Source: Glandiceps talaboti (taxonomy: Eukaryota; Hemichordata; Enteropneusta; Spengelidae). Taken from it: a stretch of 64,000 nt of DNA. Position 1 is the first letter of the stretch. Each line of letters starts with the position of its first letter. Of the stretch, positions 51,066 through 64,000 are shown one piece after another. The position numbers were made by a program, and so were the translations under genes. A model generated the notes under the pieces. The model searched no databases. It saw only the letters and a list, made by a program, of their open reading frames with translations, and was not told where the DNA came from. Location: assembly GCF_964340395.1 (NCBI RefSeq), contig NC_135553.1, positions 16,914,501-16,978,500 of the forward strand, in the 5' to 3' direction.

Positions 51066-51675
51066 CACTTTTTTAAAATAAATATTTAAACATATAATAT
51101 AACATTATCATGAGGTGAGTATGACAATATGAGGTGAGTGAGAGCCAGGAAATGTGTTTGTGCATGCATTGATCTCTTTAAGAGTATTGAAGACAATATT
51201 CAAGTATTCCATGGCTTCTAATATTCATGATTTGATATTTTACGCCTCTAAATGGACCGTGAACATTCTGCATTCCAATGTCTTTTACTAAATATTAAAT
51301 GTTCCAAACTTTGTCCGACATTCAGAATAAACATCAAACAGATGAATGGTTTATTTTACATTGGTTAAACATTCCAACCTGCCGTAGTTTAGTCTCCTCG
51401 CTTGGTTGATTTCAACTTTGTGTTCTCGACGGGATAAAGTCGACGAAAAGCGGGAACGACACGGTGGTCACTAATTATCTTCAAAATTAGCGAAACCCAA
51501 GAGTGTCTCTGAATAAATTCAATAGCAGACAACTGTCCCATTTTCCGAGACTCGGTATTACACACGTATTTATTTATTTATTCGTTTATTACTACAGTAA
51601 TTTATTTATGTTTGGTTTTGCTTTGCGAGTGTCCAAACAAAACGACTATTACATGTAAAAATGATTTTACGTCAA

Positions 51676-51747
51676 CCACGCACGCACGCACGCACACACT
51701 CACTCACTCGCTCACTCACTCACTCCCTTGCTCCCTCCCTCCCTCCC

Positions 51748-51798
<51 letters not shown>

Positions 51799-51885
51799 GT
51801 CAATCAATCAATCAATCAATCAATCACACACTCACTCACTCACTCACTCACTCACTCACTCACCCACTCACTCACTCACTCATGA
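51676..51885. repeat. Tetranucleotide array (ACGC, CACT, CCCT, CAAT, CACT)
   Basis: Successive blocks of different tetranucleotides, including a CAAT run (51749-51826) between two CACT runs. Open frames are artefacts. Confidence 0.95.
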
Positions 51886-52084
51886 AATGCTTCAAGCCTT
51901 ACACAACCATGACAACGTTAACAGAAAGATGATCTGTAAGAATGATTTAGTGAGTAGAATATTACATTTCTTAACTTGACAAAAAATGTAATGTTTAACA
52001 GCAGAACAATCTTGGGGAAAATAAAAGTAGTTTTCAGTTGTAAATCCACAATGCATATCAAAAAGACAATTTACTCAAGAGGTC

Positions 52085-52500
52085 AAGAATCAAAGTGAAA
52101 TGCAGACTGTAATATCTGACATTTGTGCCAAGTTTAGTTGAGATCAGCATATGCATGCCAGGTGTATGTACACACGCTGATTTGGGTTATTTGACTTTGA
52201 ACATAGAGGCCAGGGTTAAAGGCCAAGGTCAAGGTCTCATAAGAAAGCTCATCATAGGGATGGCATGCACACGGGTGTAGATATTTGGATAGTTATGACA
52301 AATATGGCCGCCATTTAGGCCATTTTAGTGAACGTCAAAATCAAATTGTGAATAAAGTGATGTGCATGTGCCCACTCACTGGTAATAGTAAATAACATTT
52401 GTGCCAGAGTTTGGTTGAACTCGGCTCATGTATTTCAGAAATGCAGGTGGACACGCGGACGCACAGACAGGCGGACGGACTGATCCCAAAGTAGTTGTCT
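52085..52500 (+). repeat. Dispersed repeat ending in GGACNNNCGGAC run
   Basis: TTTGTGCCAAGTTTAGTTGA recurs within it as TTTGTGCCAGAGTTTGGTTG. It contains AATATGGCCGCCATTTAGGC and ends GGACGCACAGACAGGCGGAC. It is similar in style to TIR family 2 but not collinear with it. Confidence 0.45.
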
Positions 52501-52773
52501 CTATCAGGATCACCAATTCTTGCAAACTGGAGTACAATTTTTCTGCTGACACTGCGTCTTGGACGGTGCCGTAAAAGAGGCTGTGGTTTACGACAATGGG
52601 CTCGTCCGTTGGAGACTAAAATTGTTACATGAAATTTTCAGACTGCATTCTCAGTCTTTGTCAACAAACGCGTTACTAGTATTTGATACAGCACTTTGGA
52701 TTACCATGTACCAAGACAGGTGAATTTTCATTTGAAGATAATAGAAAGAATCGAACAGATACGGGTTGTTTTT

Positions 52774-52864
52774 ATTTGTTTTGTTTTGTTTTGTTTGTTT
52801 GTTTGTTTGTTTGTGTGTGTGTGTGTGTGTGTGTTTATTTTTTTGTTTGTTTGTTCATTTTCCG

Positions 52865-52915
<51 letters not shown>

Positions 52916-52916
52916 G
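52774..52916. repeat. (TTTG)n, (GT)n, (TTG)n compound microsatellite
   Basis: TTTTG/TTTG units, a GT run, TTTG again, then about 17 TTG units. Confidence 0.95.
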
Positions 52917-53985
52917 GGGCTAGGCCTTTAAATATATGTCTTGAATGCTTGAAATGTGATGTCTTGTTTTCCTGTAATTTAACTGAATGCTATTCTGACC
53001 AATTTATGTATAATGCCATTTGCTTGACACCCCTTCTCCTTCGGCTAACACTCGTTATCTTACTGCTAGTATTAAGGTAAGATGATGCTTAACATTTCAA
53101 AGCCGTAAATAGCCTAAACAATTCCGTAGAATATATCAACCGTATTTATAGTTGTTGGTAAGCTAGTAAACGTCGACATAAACAAGTCATTATTTATATG
53201 AATCAACAGCGAATCGTACGATACTATTGTAGAATCCTGACAATCGATCTGGATGGTATGCCATGCAAAGCGTGGAATGTCACTGCCTGAAGAAGACGCA
53301 CAGAATAACCCATTATTGATGACATGGTGACATCTAACGACTAATAGTTTCCGCATTATTTCATACCTGGAATTTGGACCATTTTGTTTGTACACCTTTT
53401 ATCACCTTCGGCAGCATATGAAAAATGCGAAGTCGTCCATAATGAAAGCGTGATTGTCACTTGGGTCCCTGACCTCATACTCTAACCCACATACTTATAT
53501 TATTTAAGTTTTAGTAGCACGGTGCAAAACTGAGCTATGTACAAACGACGGTCGGCGAATATCAATTGTTACTTGGAAGTACGTAGGCGGCAATAAATTA
53601 AAAACAAAAGAATATATAAACAGGTGTAACTACCTCGAGGGCGCACATTAACTCAGAGACCAGAGATACTCGTTACTTTTGTCATAAGTACTGTGGTCAT
53701 GATCAGTACCTTACTTCAACCTCATCAGATCACTTCTTTTAGTAGTCTTAGCCTCACCCTAGAATATATTCAGACATTAACCTAAAAAAAGTCCGTAATT
53801 TCACCCCATCTTAAGAACTGTATTATCTATCATTTTGGTACTCTTATGTGACCATAGACTTCACGATCGTGTTTTCGTTGTTGTCGCTATTTTTATTCGG
53901 GTGAATTTCATAAAGCACATATGAAATGTAAATTATAAATTCAAAACTAAACATATGGTTTAACTAGATCCTTTAATTCCAATAC
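52917..53985. other. No gene recognised
   Basis: Intergenic; a minus-strand 93-codon frame (53114-53395) has no recognisable family match. Confidence 0.35.
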
Positions 53986-55490
53986 TGGTGTCAAACATGG
54001 CGGTAATATATGTAAAAACCTACTTTGTTTAACTCATTTATGAATGATTTGCCCACAATTTTTAATTCTTTGTGACCCACCAATACTGAATAGTATATAC
54101 CTGTTAAATGTCCCGTGTATGCAGACGATATTGTAATCTATCAAAGTCAGAAGAGGGGCTTTAGAATACTAGTAGTATTGACGAATTCTACAACTATACA
54201 AAGAAATGACACTTGATTGTCAATACAGACAAAACTCCTTACCAACAATTTATTATCCTTCTATGAAGGAAAAGGAATCATAACTGTAAATAGATTTAAT
54301 TACCTACGTTTATTTTTTAGTGCCAATGGTAGTTTCATTAATTAAAGAAACATTGAGTACTTTAAAACAAAAAGGCTTCAAGGTCTTATTCTCATTGAAA
54401 TCAAATTTGGGTTCCAATCCAAATCTTAGTATCCTACAGATGCGTTGTCTCTAGTTGACAAACTAATCCGTCCAATTCTAACCTATGGCCGGCTGTGATG
54501 TATGAACGCGATGTCATCTCAAATCGAGGATAGGCACCTGAGTTTCTGCAGTTTTGTCCTAGGTATCCCAAAACATTATTTGTGGAGAGCTAGGCAGTTA
54601 ACCAATTTATATATACATACATTAAAAAAGTTATTGAAAATACTCTAATTATGCAATTGATTCGTCGTCTACCATACAAAAAGCAGATGCTGCAGTACAA
54701 TTTAAAAAGTTCAAAGATGTCTGACGAGCACTGTTCAGTCAACATGAATACTAAGTTTTCTATTTCAAATATATAATATATAATATACAATAAATACAAA
54801 AAAAAACACTCCTTTGTAGATTATTTGGAAAGTGATTTACACAATGACGAAAGGAAAGGTAACAGCAAAAACAAACTGAGAACATACAGGTTGTCAAGAC
54901 TCAATCCAAACTTGAAGAATACTTTCAGTTGAAAAAAACCCACATTAAACTACGTAGGCTTTTATGCCGTTTCAGACTGGGCATTCACAGTCTAAGAATA
55001 GAAAAGGGAAGACACTCCTTTCGAGGAAAGAACATGTCTAGAAGACGAGGTATATTTCCACATTAGCCTGTCCAGTAAGTTCTCATCATAATAAAATGTA
55101 TGCTCCTACTTTTGAAAATTTACCAATTGATTCAACACTGATATTCTTAGTGACTAATAATAATTTAATTAATGTTGCAAAATATATAAATATATATCAA
55201 GATATGAGCAACACCTACTCACATAATTCCTTAATTTAGTGTTTTATGTCTTGATAGGTTTATTTTTTCTTTCCCAATATTTTCTATCCACAATTTTTAT
55301 CTTTAATTAGCATTTTCTGATTAATTAATTTTATTTTATTCTATTCTATTCTATTCTATTCTATTCTATTCTATTCTATTCTATTCTATTCTATTTATTT
55401 CTGGGTTGTTGTTTTTTCATTTGAGCTCTGTAACCTTTAGTAATTCCTTTTGGGAATTATTACGTGTTCCAATAAAACAAAAGCTATATT
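53986..55490 (+). mobile_element. LINE RT and 3' end relic
   Basis: YADDIVIY is encoded at 54119-54142, preceded by SFMNDLPTIF-type sequence and followed by LSIQTKLL (the KTK region). Later comes ALSLVDKLIRPILTYG, the RT thumb motif. Many frame breaks. It ends with an ATTCT pentanucleotide run (55336-55395) and an AATAAAACAAAAG tail. This is a different orientation and subfamily from the 28.5-kb LINE. Confidence 0.7.
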
Positions 55491-56090
55491 ACAAACACCG
55501 GTCCTTTTACGTTTAAGCTACGCTATAACTTGTCGTTTGCTGTGGGAGAAAGTCACGCCTTATAATTGCAAATATTGCAAATACAAATCATAGGTTGACT
55601 TAGGTCAATAACCTTTCTAGTAATTGCACTAGCACACATCAAACTCTGTTTTTGGGGGAGGCGCACTTGTTTTCACCACCGCTGGTGTTTAAAACACCAC
55701 AGAATTTAACCATGCATAATATAAAATGTTCTGAATTTCGACAACCATGAAGGTGCATTGTCACGGTCATTACTGGTCAGAAATAGACACATAACCGATC
55801 CATTGTATGCCGTGATTTATTTAAAAGATTTGTTCAGTCACACTTACAGGGACTTTACATAAAGTAAATTCACAACTGTTTACATAACGTAACCTAAGAA
55901 CTGAGACAATAGCATGAAACAAGTAATCAACAATAGTGATAGATTAACAAATTAGTAAAATAAATATTTATAATTGAAAAGAATTATCAGTATTTTGTTT
56001 TTCATTGTTAGTGTTGTCCTATACAAAACACTTATCAAAGACGTCGTACAAACATTCACGTAAATTGAACAAGTTTATTACATGCATCAA
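55491..56090. other. No gene recognised
   Basis: Intergenic AT-rich sequence. Confidence 0.35.
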
Positions 56091-56091
56091 T

Positions 56092-58270
<2,179 letters not shown>

Positions 58271-58276
58271 TAATTA

Positions 58277-58477
58277 TCACCGCCGCCGCCGCCGCCACCA
58301 CCACCACCACCACCACCACCACCACCACCACCACCACCGTTTTCTTCTTCTTCTTCTTCTTCTTCTTCTTCTTCTTCTTCTTCTTCGTAGTAGTAGTAGT
58401 AGTAGTAGTCGTCGTCGTCATTACCACCACCACCACCACCACCACCACCACCACCACCACCACCACCACCACCACTG
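58277..58477. repeat. Compound triplet array (CCG, CCA, TTC, GTA, GTC, CCA)
   Basis: Successive pure blocks: CCG x5, CCA x~15, TTC x~16, GTA x~7, GTC x~4, then CCA x~15 and a GTTGTCGTC coda. A second triplet array (ATC x~22) lies at 58790-58855. Confidence 0.95.
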
Positions 58478-58787
58478 TTGTCGTCTTCGGCATCATCATC
58501 TTTTCAAATGGAACATTTAGTCGTATTTGCCTTATATACAATGGAGTCCTAAACTATGTACAAAAATGAGATGTAGTAGAATATGAATGAGTTGGCTTAG
58601 TAATAAATGCCGTCCGGGTAAATAACAAGTAAAAATAAACGTTCTTGATAAAATTAAATGAAGTGAACTTAACGGTGGTGGTGTATATTTCATTATGAAC
58701 AATATGTCTACATTTTGGACATTTGTGTTCGCGATTGAAGCATGTTACAAAGATTCAGAAGTGAGTATGGCTAGTTATCTGAAAAGC

Positions 58788-58790
58788 GTG

Positions 58791-58855
<65 letters not shown>

Positions 58856-58856
58856 T
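58788..58856. repeat. (ATC)n microsatellite
   Basis: About 22 ATC units followed by TTATTCTTCA and a C tract. Confidence 0.95.
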
Positions 58857-59102
58857 CTTATTCTTCACCCCCCCCCCCAACATACTATTAACCCTGTCTT
58901 CTTCCTGATATGCATGAAGATAATATTTGCTGAGAACAGAGAGTTCTTGTATAACTTTTTGAGATGCTGTCGTGGTTCACATTTGTAAAAAAGAAAAAAA
59001 AGAAAAAAAGTGGACGTCACTTGAAGAACACAGTGATTTTGGCATTTTGCCATCGCTTTGACAGCCGAACATCGTCGCGAGTGCTTCCAACTCACAACAA
59101 CA

Positions 59103-59372
59103 AGAGGCAGCACGAACGGGGAAAGCAAAATGTGTGAAATAACACGAAAACTGACGACAAGTGATCGTGAAAGAGAAAGGACAAAATGGAAATTATGTTT
59201 GTACAATCAGGAATTTATTTTACGACGGGATCACATTCTTACGTGGCGGTTTTTAATAGATTATTTACACGTGCTGAAGCGCGGGCTTGGCGTGCCGGAT
59301 ACCCAGCCTATTGATTGCCTGTGTGATGCCCTGCTTCAATCATTAAACGGACCATTCCATTATATAAAATAG
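59103..59372 (+). other. Unrecognised ORF upstream of the meteorin-like gene
   Basis: An open frame begins at about 59058. Its second half, from MCEITRKL, is lysine/arginine-rich and then protein-like (HILTWRFLIDYLHVLKRG, then CLCDALLQSL), ending in TAG. No domain is recognised. It could be part of an upstream exon, an old element ORF or chance; a 90-codon chance frame is unremarkable at this base composition. Confidence 0.2.
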
Positions 59373-59868
59373 GGAAATCAGTCCGTTGTATTCGACTGTC
59401 ACAGAGCAATACATTTTTCCGTCTCTATCGTTTAAATATTATATTGAGTACAGTTACAACAGTTACAACAATCTTCAGTGTATGTTTTAACATTTTTTGT
59501 GTCTTTTTTTCACTCTTTCGATTTTATTGTCACAGATGACGTGTGAACCTGTCTCCCTCTGTGTCTTAATGGTATCGTCTTAAGATCGCCAAGAAGAGGG
59601 CTAGTCGGAGTCACAGTTTGATATCTTAACACACATCGTAGTACACGCTAACACAGTGCGACCAAGTAGTTTGGCGTTTTACAAACTGGGATTTATCGAT
59701 TTTATGTCATCAGCCACCGAAGGACTTCCGACAGTATGTAGTATGTGGACTTACTAATATCAACGGCTGTCCTGTGTTTTGAAGTTACCGCGAACTGTTA
59801 GATGTTTTCTTGATCAAGTTGGTCGTAGTAGTGCTCTCTCCATTGCGGACCCTGCCTAGCATGCGATA

Positions 59869-59984
59869 ATGGTGTATGTTCGTAGCATTTATTGCTATAG
59901 CCCTATGGTTGTCGGTTACTTACTGACGTACGTTATCTGGGCAAATTGTCATTACACAAGCGACGAGTGTGACTGGATCGGAAG
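59869..59984 (+). CDS. METRNL: Meteorin-like exon 1, signal peptide
   Basis: The ATG opens 38 codons plus two bases. An N-terminal hydrophobic segment (MVVGYLLTYVIWANC) reads as a signal peptide, followed by HYTSDECDWIG, and the exon ends at GGAAG|gtaaga. Human METRNL/METRN mature proteins begin with the same pattern (YSSDRCSWKGS). The two spare bases AG plus the first base T of exon 2 make serine, giving CDWIGSDLP. An upstream ATG at 59861 is followed immediately by a stop, which fixes the start. The exon faces B3GNTL1 head to head. Confidence 0.87.
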
Positions 59985-62324
59985 GTAAGAGTATATCCCT
60001 GTCATGAAAATATGACTCGATCTTGTTTTTTTCGCTTGAGGGTTCAGCGCAGCGAGGTTTAAAGTCCGTTGAGTTGCTACAGACAGGTCCCCATTCAATC
60101 ACTTGAAAATCGAGGCTTTTCAGACACGTACATGGCATTTTGTTTACTCAGTTTATACCACTGGGCGGCATAAGTTGGCCATAATTTTCAAACTCAAGCC
60201 AATGCAAGATTTTATTACTTGCAGAAAAAAAAGTTGCAACTGTTGCAGCAAAAGTATGTGGCGTTAATGTGGGGAGTTTTGAAACCCAGTTATTCGAGAG
60301 ACGCTTTTGCACGGTTTGGTAAAGAAAGACAAAACTACCTGTTTTGGCCTATGTACCGTGTTCTGTGCCCGTAAGTAGTTTTACTTGCAGACGAGGGATG
60401 GATATCGTTCGAAATGATCACGTATGAAAAGTGGTGTTAGAGAAAATCGGCGCCAAAGGATAACGTTGTGGATGAGTACTAGTTGAACATTGGTACACAA
60501 CAATCGAAAGAGTCCTTTAAGTTTAAATACCCGTAAGATATTCACATAGATAGCATTGAAACTACTAATGACGTTTCACCTGTAGCGTCCTTGAAATTTG
60601 AGACTGTGTAATAAAAAGTTTAAACTTTGGGCAAACAAAATCAACCAGTTAGAAATGTCTACCAAAAACTTAAATTTGAAGCTGTAGTTGGGCGCTGGGT
60701 AGTCGAAAATGAATAAAAATGTCTTCATAAATGATAAACTTGAGTCCGTGGGAAAATGGTGACAATGACACCAGAAGGACGGTATTATTTTTTGGAAGGA
60801 CAGACGAAAGTTGCACATTTGACTAAGTACTTACTACGTGTACTAAAGTGTCAAGTTAAAGATGCTACAGGATGTTTCCATTGCATCTTGTAAAAGACTT
60901 GACCGTGTTCTTTTCCAAAACACAGGATGTTCACCAGATGTTGACAACAGCACAGTTAACAAATAGTGAATCTGAAGAAAAGGTGTATGAATGGGATGAT
61001 GAAGGTGTTATGTGCAGAATAGACAGACCTAAACACTCAAATCACTCTTTCATTTTACTAATAAAGCAAGTGATATTAAGTTTGTGTAAACGACTCGATT
61101 GGGTTATATACCTGTGTGTGTGGGTAAGAACGGGAAATGGAAGCCATCGACGCATCGTATGGTGGGCTGGGGGTGATTCACTGCTCCGTTGGTTTATGTC
61201 CTGCCTGTACGAGTAGAAATTGATGAGATGAATGCGTGCGTGCGTAGTCTTGGACACGTTTCCCGTCGTGGGCTTCACGAAAGATCGCCAACATGATTTC
61301 AAACATTGCACGTGCCTTATGATGTTGATTATAATGAATTTCCAGGATATATATGTTTACATTAAAAGAATAAAACTTCGGTTCGACACAAACAAATCCA
61401 CTATTTGCTAAGGATTTGTCGTAAAACATTTCCACCCCCATTTCGGACATCCCTGTGGTCGCCGCCCTGAGTAAACAAGCAACATAGCAGTTACCTAATA
61501 CTAATCTTTATGGCCCTTTTAGACCGCCGAGGTATTAATATTTGGGAAGGAGTCCGAAATTTCTAATCGAATTTGAAATTTAATCGCCATTCTTGAAAGG
61601 TAAACTCGCACGAAAGTTGAGTGCACATAATGTTACAATCACTGGAGAGTGCTATGGTAGGCGTTGGCATGTCTCTTTCAAAGTGTCGATACATGTAGCT
61701 GCAGGGAAGAGATTCCACGATTTAATCGAGTCTTTCAGAACATGATATTTTAATACAACCACAGTATATCATATGTGATACGCAATCGTATACTGAAGAT
61801 CGTTGTATCTTTCACGGGATATCGGGTTTTAACTAAGTTGATCTGCAGAAGGGAGAAGAGCACGTACGATCTTGTAGACTAACTCAGCAAGTATTGGTAT
61901 CCAGTTTTAGGGGTACTACTATACAATTTAGCTATTACAATGATCAGATCAAAGAGGTGTCATTGTTAGCATTTGTAACAGCAACGGTACAAATCGTTTT
62001 CAACACCGCTATTTACATTGTATTGTTAGCTAGTTGGATACATAGTTGCATAGTGAGGAACATTCTCAAACTCAGCGACTATTTTTGAGGTAATATAGGG
62101 GAGGGGAAAATTAATTTGACTGACAGTTGACTGTAAGGATTTAAAGTTTTGATTATACGCAGATATAAAAGTATCACTTTTCTTTCAAACATTCTTCAGC
62201 ATTTTTCAATGTACAATTTGTTGAAATGTGGCAGGAAAATTCCCCACTCTGAAGAGTTCATCAAATTTATTAAAATACATGGAACAGTATTTGAAAAATA
62301 TAATCTTTCTATATTCTGTTACAG
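59985..62324 (+). other. METRNL: Meteorin-like intron 1
   Basis: A 2.3-kb intron between donor GGAAG|gtaaga and acceptor ttacag|T. Frames at 60872-61216 (plus) and 61178-61450 (minus) are unrecognised and probably chance. Confidence 0.8.
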
Positions 62325-62779
62325 TGATTTGCCGCATGATCCCGATGCCAAGAGTGTGAAACAAATTTACCTGAGATGTTCTAAGGGCCATATCGAATGG
62401 GATTATGCGTATGGTGCAATACGGATCACATTCCAGCATGGTACTAACGGACACGACTTTGAGGGTTGTATTAAACCTTCCCCTCACTTCAATGGTGCCA
62501 ATGTGTATTTAGAAGGAATAAAACAGCTGCAATTTTTAATCCATCCAAAACAACATAAAAGGAAGAACAATAATCATAACCACATCGATGCTACAGATTC
62601 GAGAGACTCTTGGAAAGAACAACTTAGTCGAACTCATTGTTTTGATTCCAGGAATGGGAAAGCAACTCTTTTTATTGAAGCTATGCCAAACTTAGATGGC
62701 AAAAGAAAAACTGTATCATTTGATTATGATTTAAAACTTCAGAAAAGTTCTGAGGAAAGTAGTACGGATGTATTAGAAG
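62325..62779 (+). CDS. METRNL: Meteorin-like exon 2, main part of the secreted domain
   Basis: The exon starts after tctgttacag and ends at GAAG|gtaagt. It encodes about 152 codons: KSVKQIYLRCSKGHIEWDY, YGAIRITFQ, DFEGCIKPSPHFNGANVYLE, a basic/asparagine-rich loop, then CFDSRNGKATLFIEA and DGKRKTVSFDYDLKL. This follows METRN/METRNL segment by segment (VYLRC..GAVEW.YP.GAL; GANIYLE; LFVEATP; FQYEL), including the four cysteines expected in this half (CDW, RCS, GCI, HCF). These are secreted cytokine-like neurotrophic/adipo-muscle factors. The open frame runs on into intron (to 62835) and also extends upstream of the acceptor, but those parts are not family-like. It ends in phase 1; the cysteine-rich C-terminal exons are expected beyond 64000. 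Confidence 0.9.
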
Positions 62780-64000
62780 GTAAGTTGTCAGTTGTGTGTG
62801 TGTATATGTGTACGTGTGTGATAGTAATGTCATGACGTTATAAATGGCAGACTCTGAAGCACCTAAAACATTAGTTTACTACTGTAAACGGAGAGTGAAA
62901 CAAATTCAGTGTACTGTTTGTGAATATTTATTTGGAAAGTAAAGCAATGAAGGTGGACAGTATATTTTGTTACAACCTATAGTGATATAGTCTAGTTCCT
63001 GTACGGTAACTGTTACAATTTACACCACAGCTCACTCGTGGTTTAGTTAGAAACCATGTTGGCATCCAGACTATAACAGTGGTAGGAAGAAATGCGACAT
63101 ACTGTATACTTTGAAATATATGTACAGTAGCTTTATGAGAGGTATTAAATTCTGTTAGAAAGTGGAACTCTCAGGGGGGATGGAACTTTAGTGGGTCCAT
63201 CTCAGACAATTATTTAAAAGTAGTTTTGCAACAAAGACAGATATATTAGATATAGGCATACACAAAAATAAAATACAAACATAGCCTGGTTAAACTAGTG
63301 AAAATGTGAGGAGAGGGGGGCTACAGTAAATTGGTCATTTAAAAATACTGAAAGGGTGGGTGGGGGGGGGGTGCATGTACATGTTGTATTATATGTTAGA
63401 ATCACCATGTATACTAATAACAACCTGCTAACCATTGGTCATGATATTTGGAGGTGCTTACAGGATTACCAGCGGGACCTACCACTTAGTTTGTAAAATT
63501 ACCTCCATTTCATAAGTCACACCAATTAGTTCATTCCTCCTGTGTTAGCACCAATGTATTGTATTGTGACAGTGGGTGATACCATTTATCCTGTGGAGAT
63601 AACAGGATTATAGTGTGAGGTGAACTGTGCTAAGACTTATAAAGCTGAGTTTACTGTTTATACTAGTACTTGGTTGTCTGATTAGATACATTGTGTCAAA
63701 GTACAGCTTACTTTTGAAACTCATCAACACATGTGGGTAATCTTATAATGAAGAGAGAAAGATAAATATGTCGAAATTTGGGGCTGAACTAGTCATAAAA
63801 AGATGAAAATAGATGTATTAATATTATATAAACTTCATTTGATTGCTTTCAGGCTGTACTGTTCTATCTATAACTGAGTTTTAATCCTGTTAATTTAGCA
63901 AAGGGAGCAATTTTTTAAATGTATTCAAATAATTGACCCGATATAGGTAAAAGCTGAAATTATGTAATTGCCACCAGATAGTAGTAGGGGTGTTGGGTAA
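62780..64000 (+). other. METRNL: Meteorin-like intron 2, open at the window edge
   Basis: It starts gtaagttg, contains a short GTGT stretch and a G-rich repeat at 63303-63375, and holds no cysteine-rich exon of the expected C-terminal half. Confidence 0.65.

Noticed and set aside
60872-61450. 114- and 90-codon frames in the meteorin intron
   Set aside because: No recognisable domain, overlapping on opposite strands, and inside an intron defined by in-phase exons.
62149-62324. N-terminal extension of the open frame leading into meteorin exon 2
   Set aside because: A clear acceptor (tctgttacag) precedes the family-like region and joins exon 1 in phase, so these ~58 codons are intronic.

Overview
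This window is AT-rich, repeat-dense animal nuclear DNA. Its genes have short exons split by kilobase-scale introns with canonical GT/AG boundaries. There are LINE relics, many small terminal-inverted-repeat elements and long microsatellites, and no bacterial gene organisation. The identifiable proteins (B3GNTL1, meteorin-like, NANS) and the style of the dispersed repeats suggest a marine invertebrate, possibly a deuterostome such as a hemichordate. The taxon is inferred and not proven.

Three genes can be supported. (1) A B3GNTL1-like family-2 glycosyltransferase on the minus strand. Its first six coding exons (158 codons, about the N-terminal 44% of the human-type protein) lie at 44456-44479, 43448-43570, 33639-33738, 25253-25317, 19541-19606 and 10104-10199, and all phases join without a frameshift. 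(2) A meteorin/METRNL-like secreted factor on the plus strand, with signal-peptide exon 59869-59984 and main exon 62325-62779; it runs off the right edge. (3) The first coding exon of sialic acid synthase NANS on the minus strand (9358-9489); its later exons were not found in the window. B3GNTL1 and METRNL are head to head, 15.4 kb apart, which is also their arrangement at human 17q25.3, so this looks like deep conserved microsynteny. The NANS exon lies just downstream of B3GNTL1 exon 6 on the same strand. As the C-terminal B3GNTL1 exons were not found before it, the two genes may be interleaved.

Layout: 1-9.3 kb holds LINE pieces and three TIR-element families. 9.3-44.6 kb is the NANS exon and the B3GNTL1 locus, whose introns carry an 0.87-kb foldback palindrome, a decayed SAP-like pseudogene, two hairpin elements, a 3.6-kb 40/43-bp minisatellite, a 1-kb TIR element with 151-bp internal repeats, a TIR-bounded element with a 113-bp internal tandem array, a LINE, and a LINE endonuclease relic interrupted by a MITE. 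44.6-59.8 kb is intergenic: microsatellites, G-rich dispersed repeats, a plus-strand LINE relic and a compound triplet array. 59.9-64 kb is the meteorin-like gene.

The three genes share no obvious pathway beyond carbohydrate-related roles for NANS (sialic acid synthesis) and B3GNTL1 (putative glycosyltransferase). The most unusual theme is that three unrelated TIR-element families in this one window have copies differing in the number of internal tandem units, as if short satellites repeatedly arise inside non-autonomous transposons.
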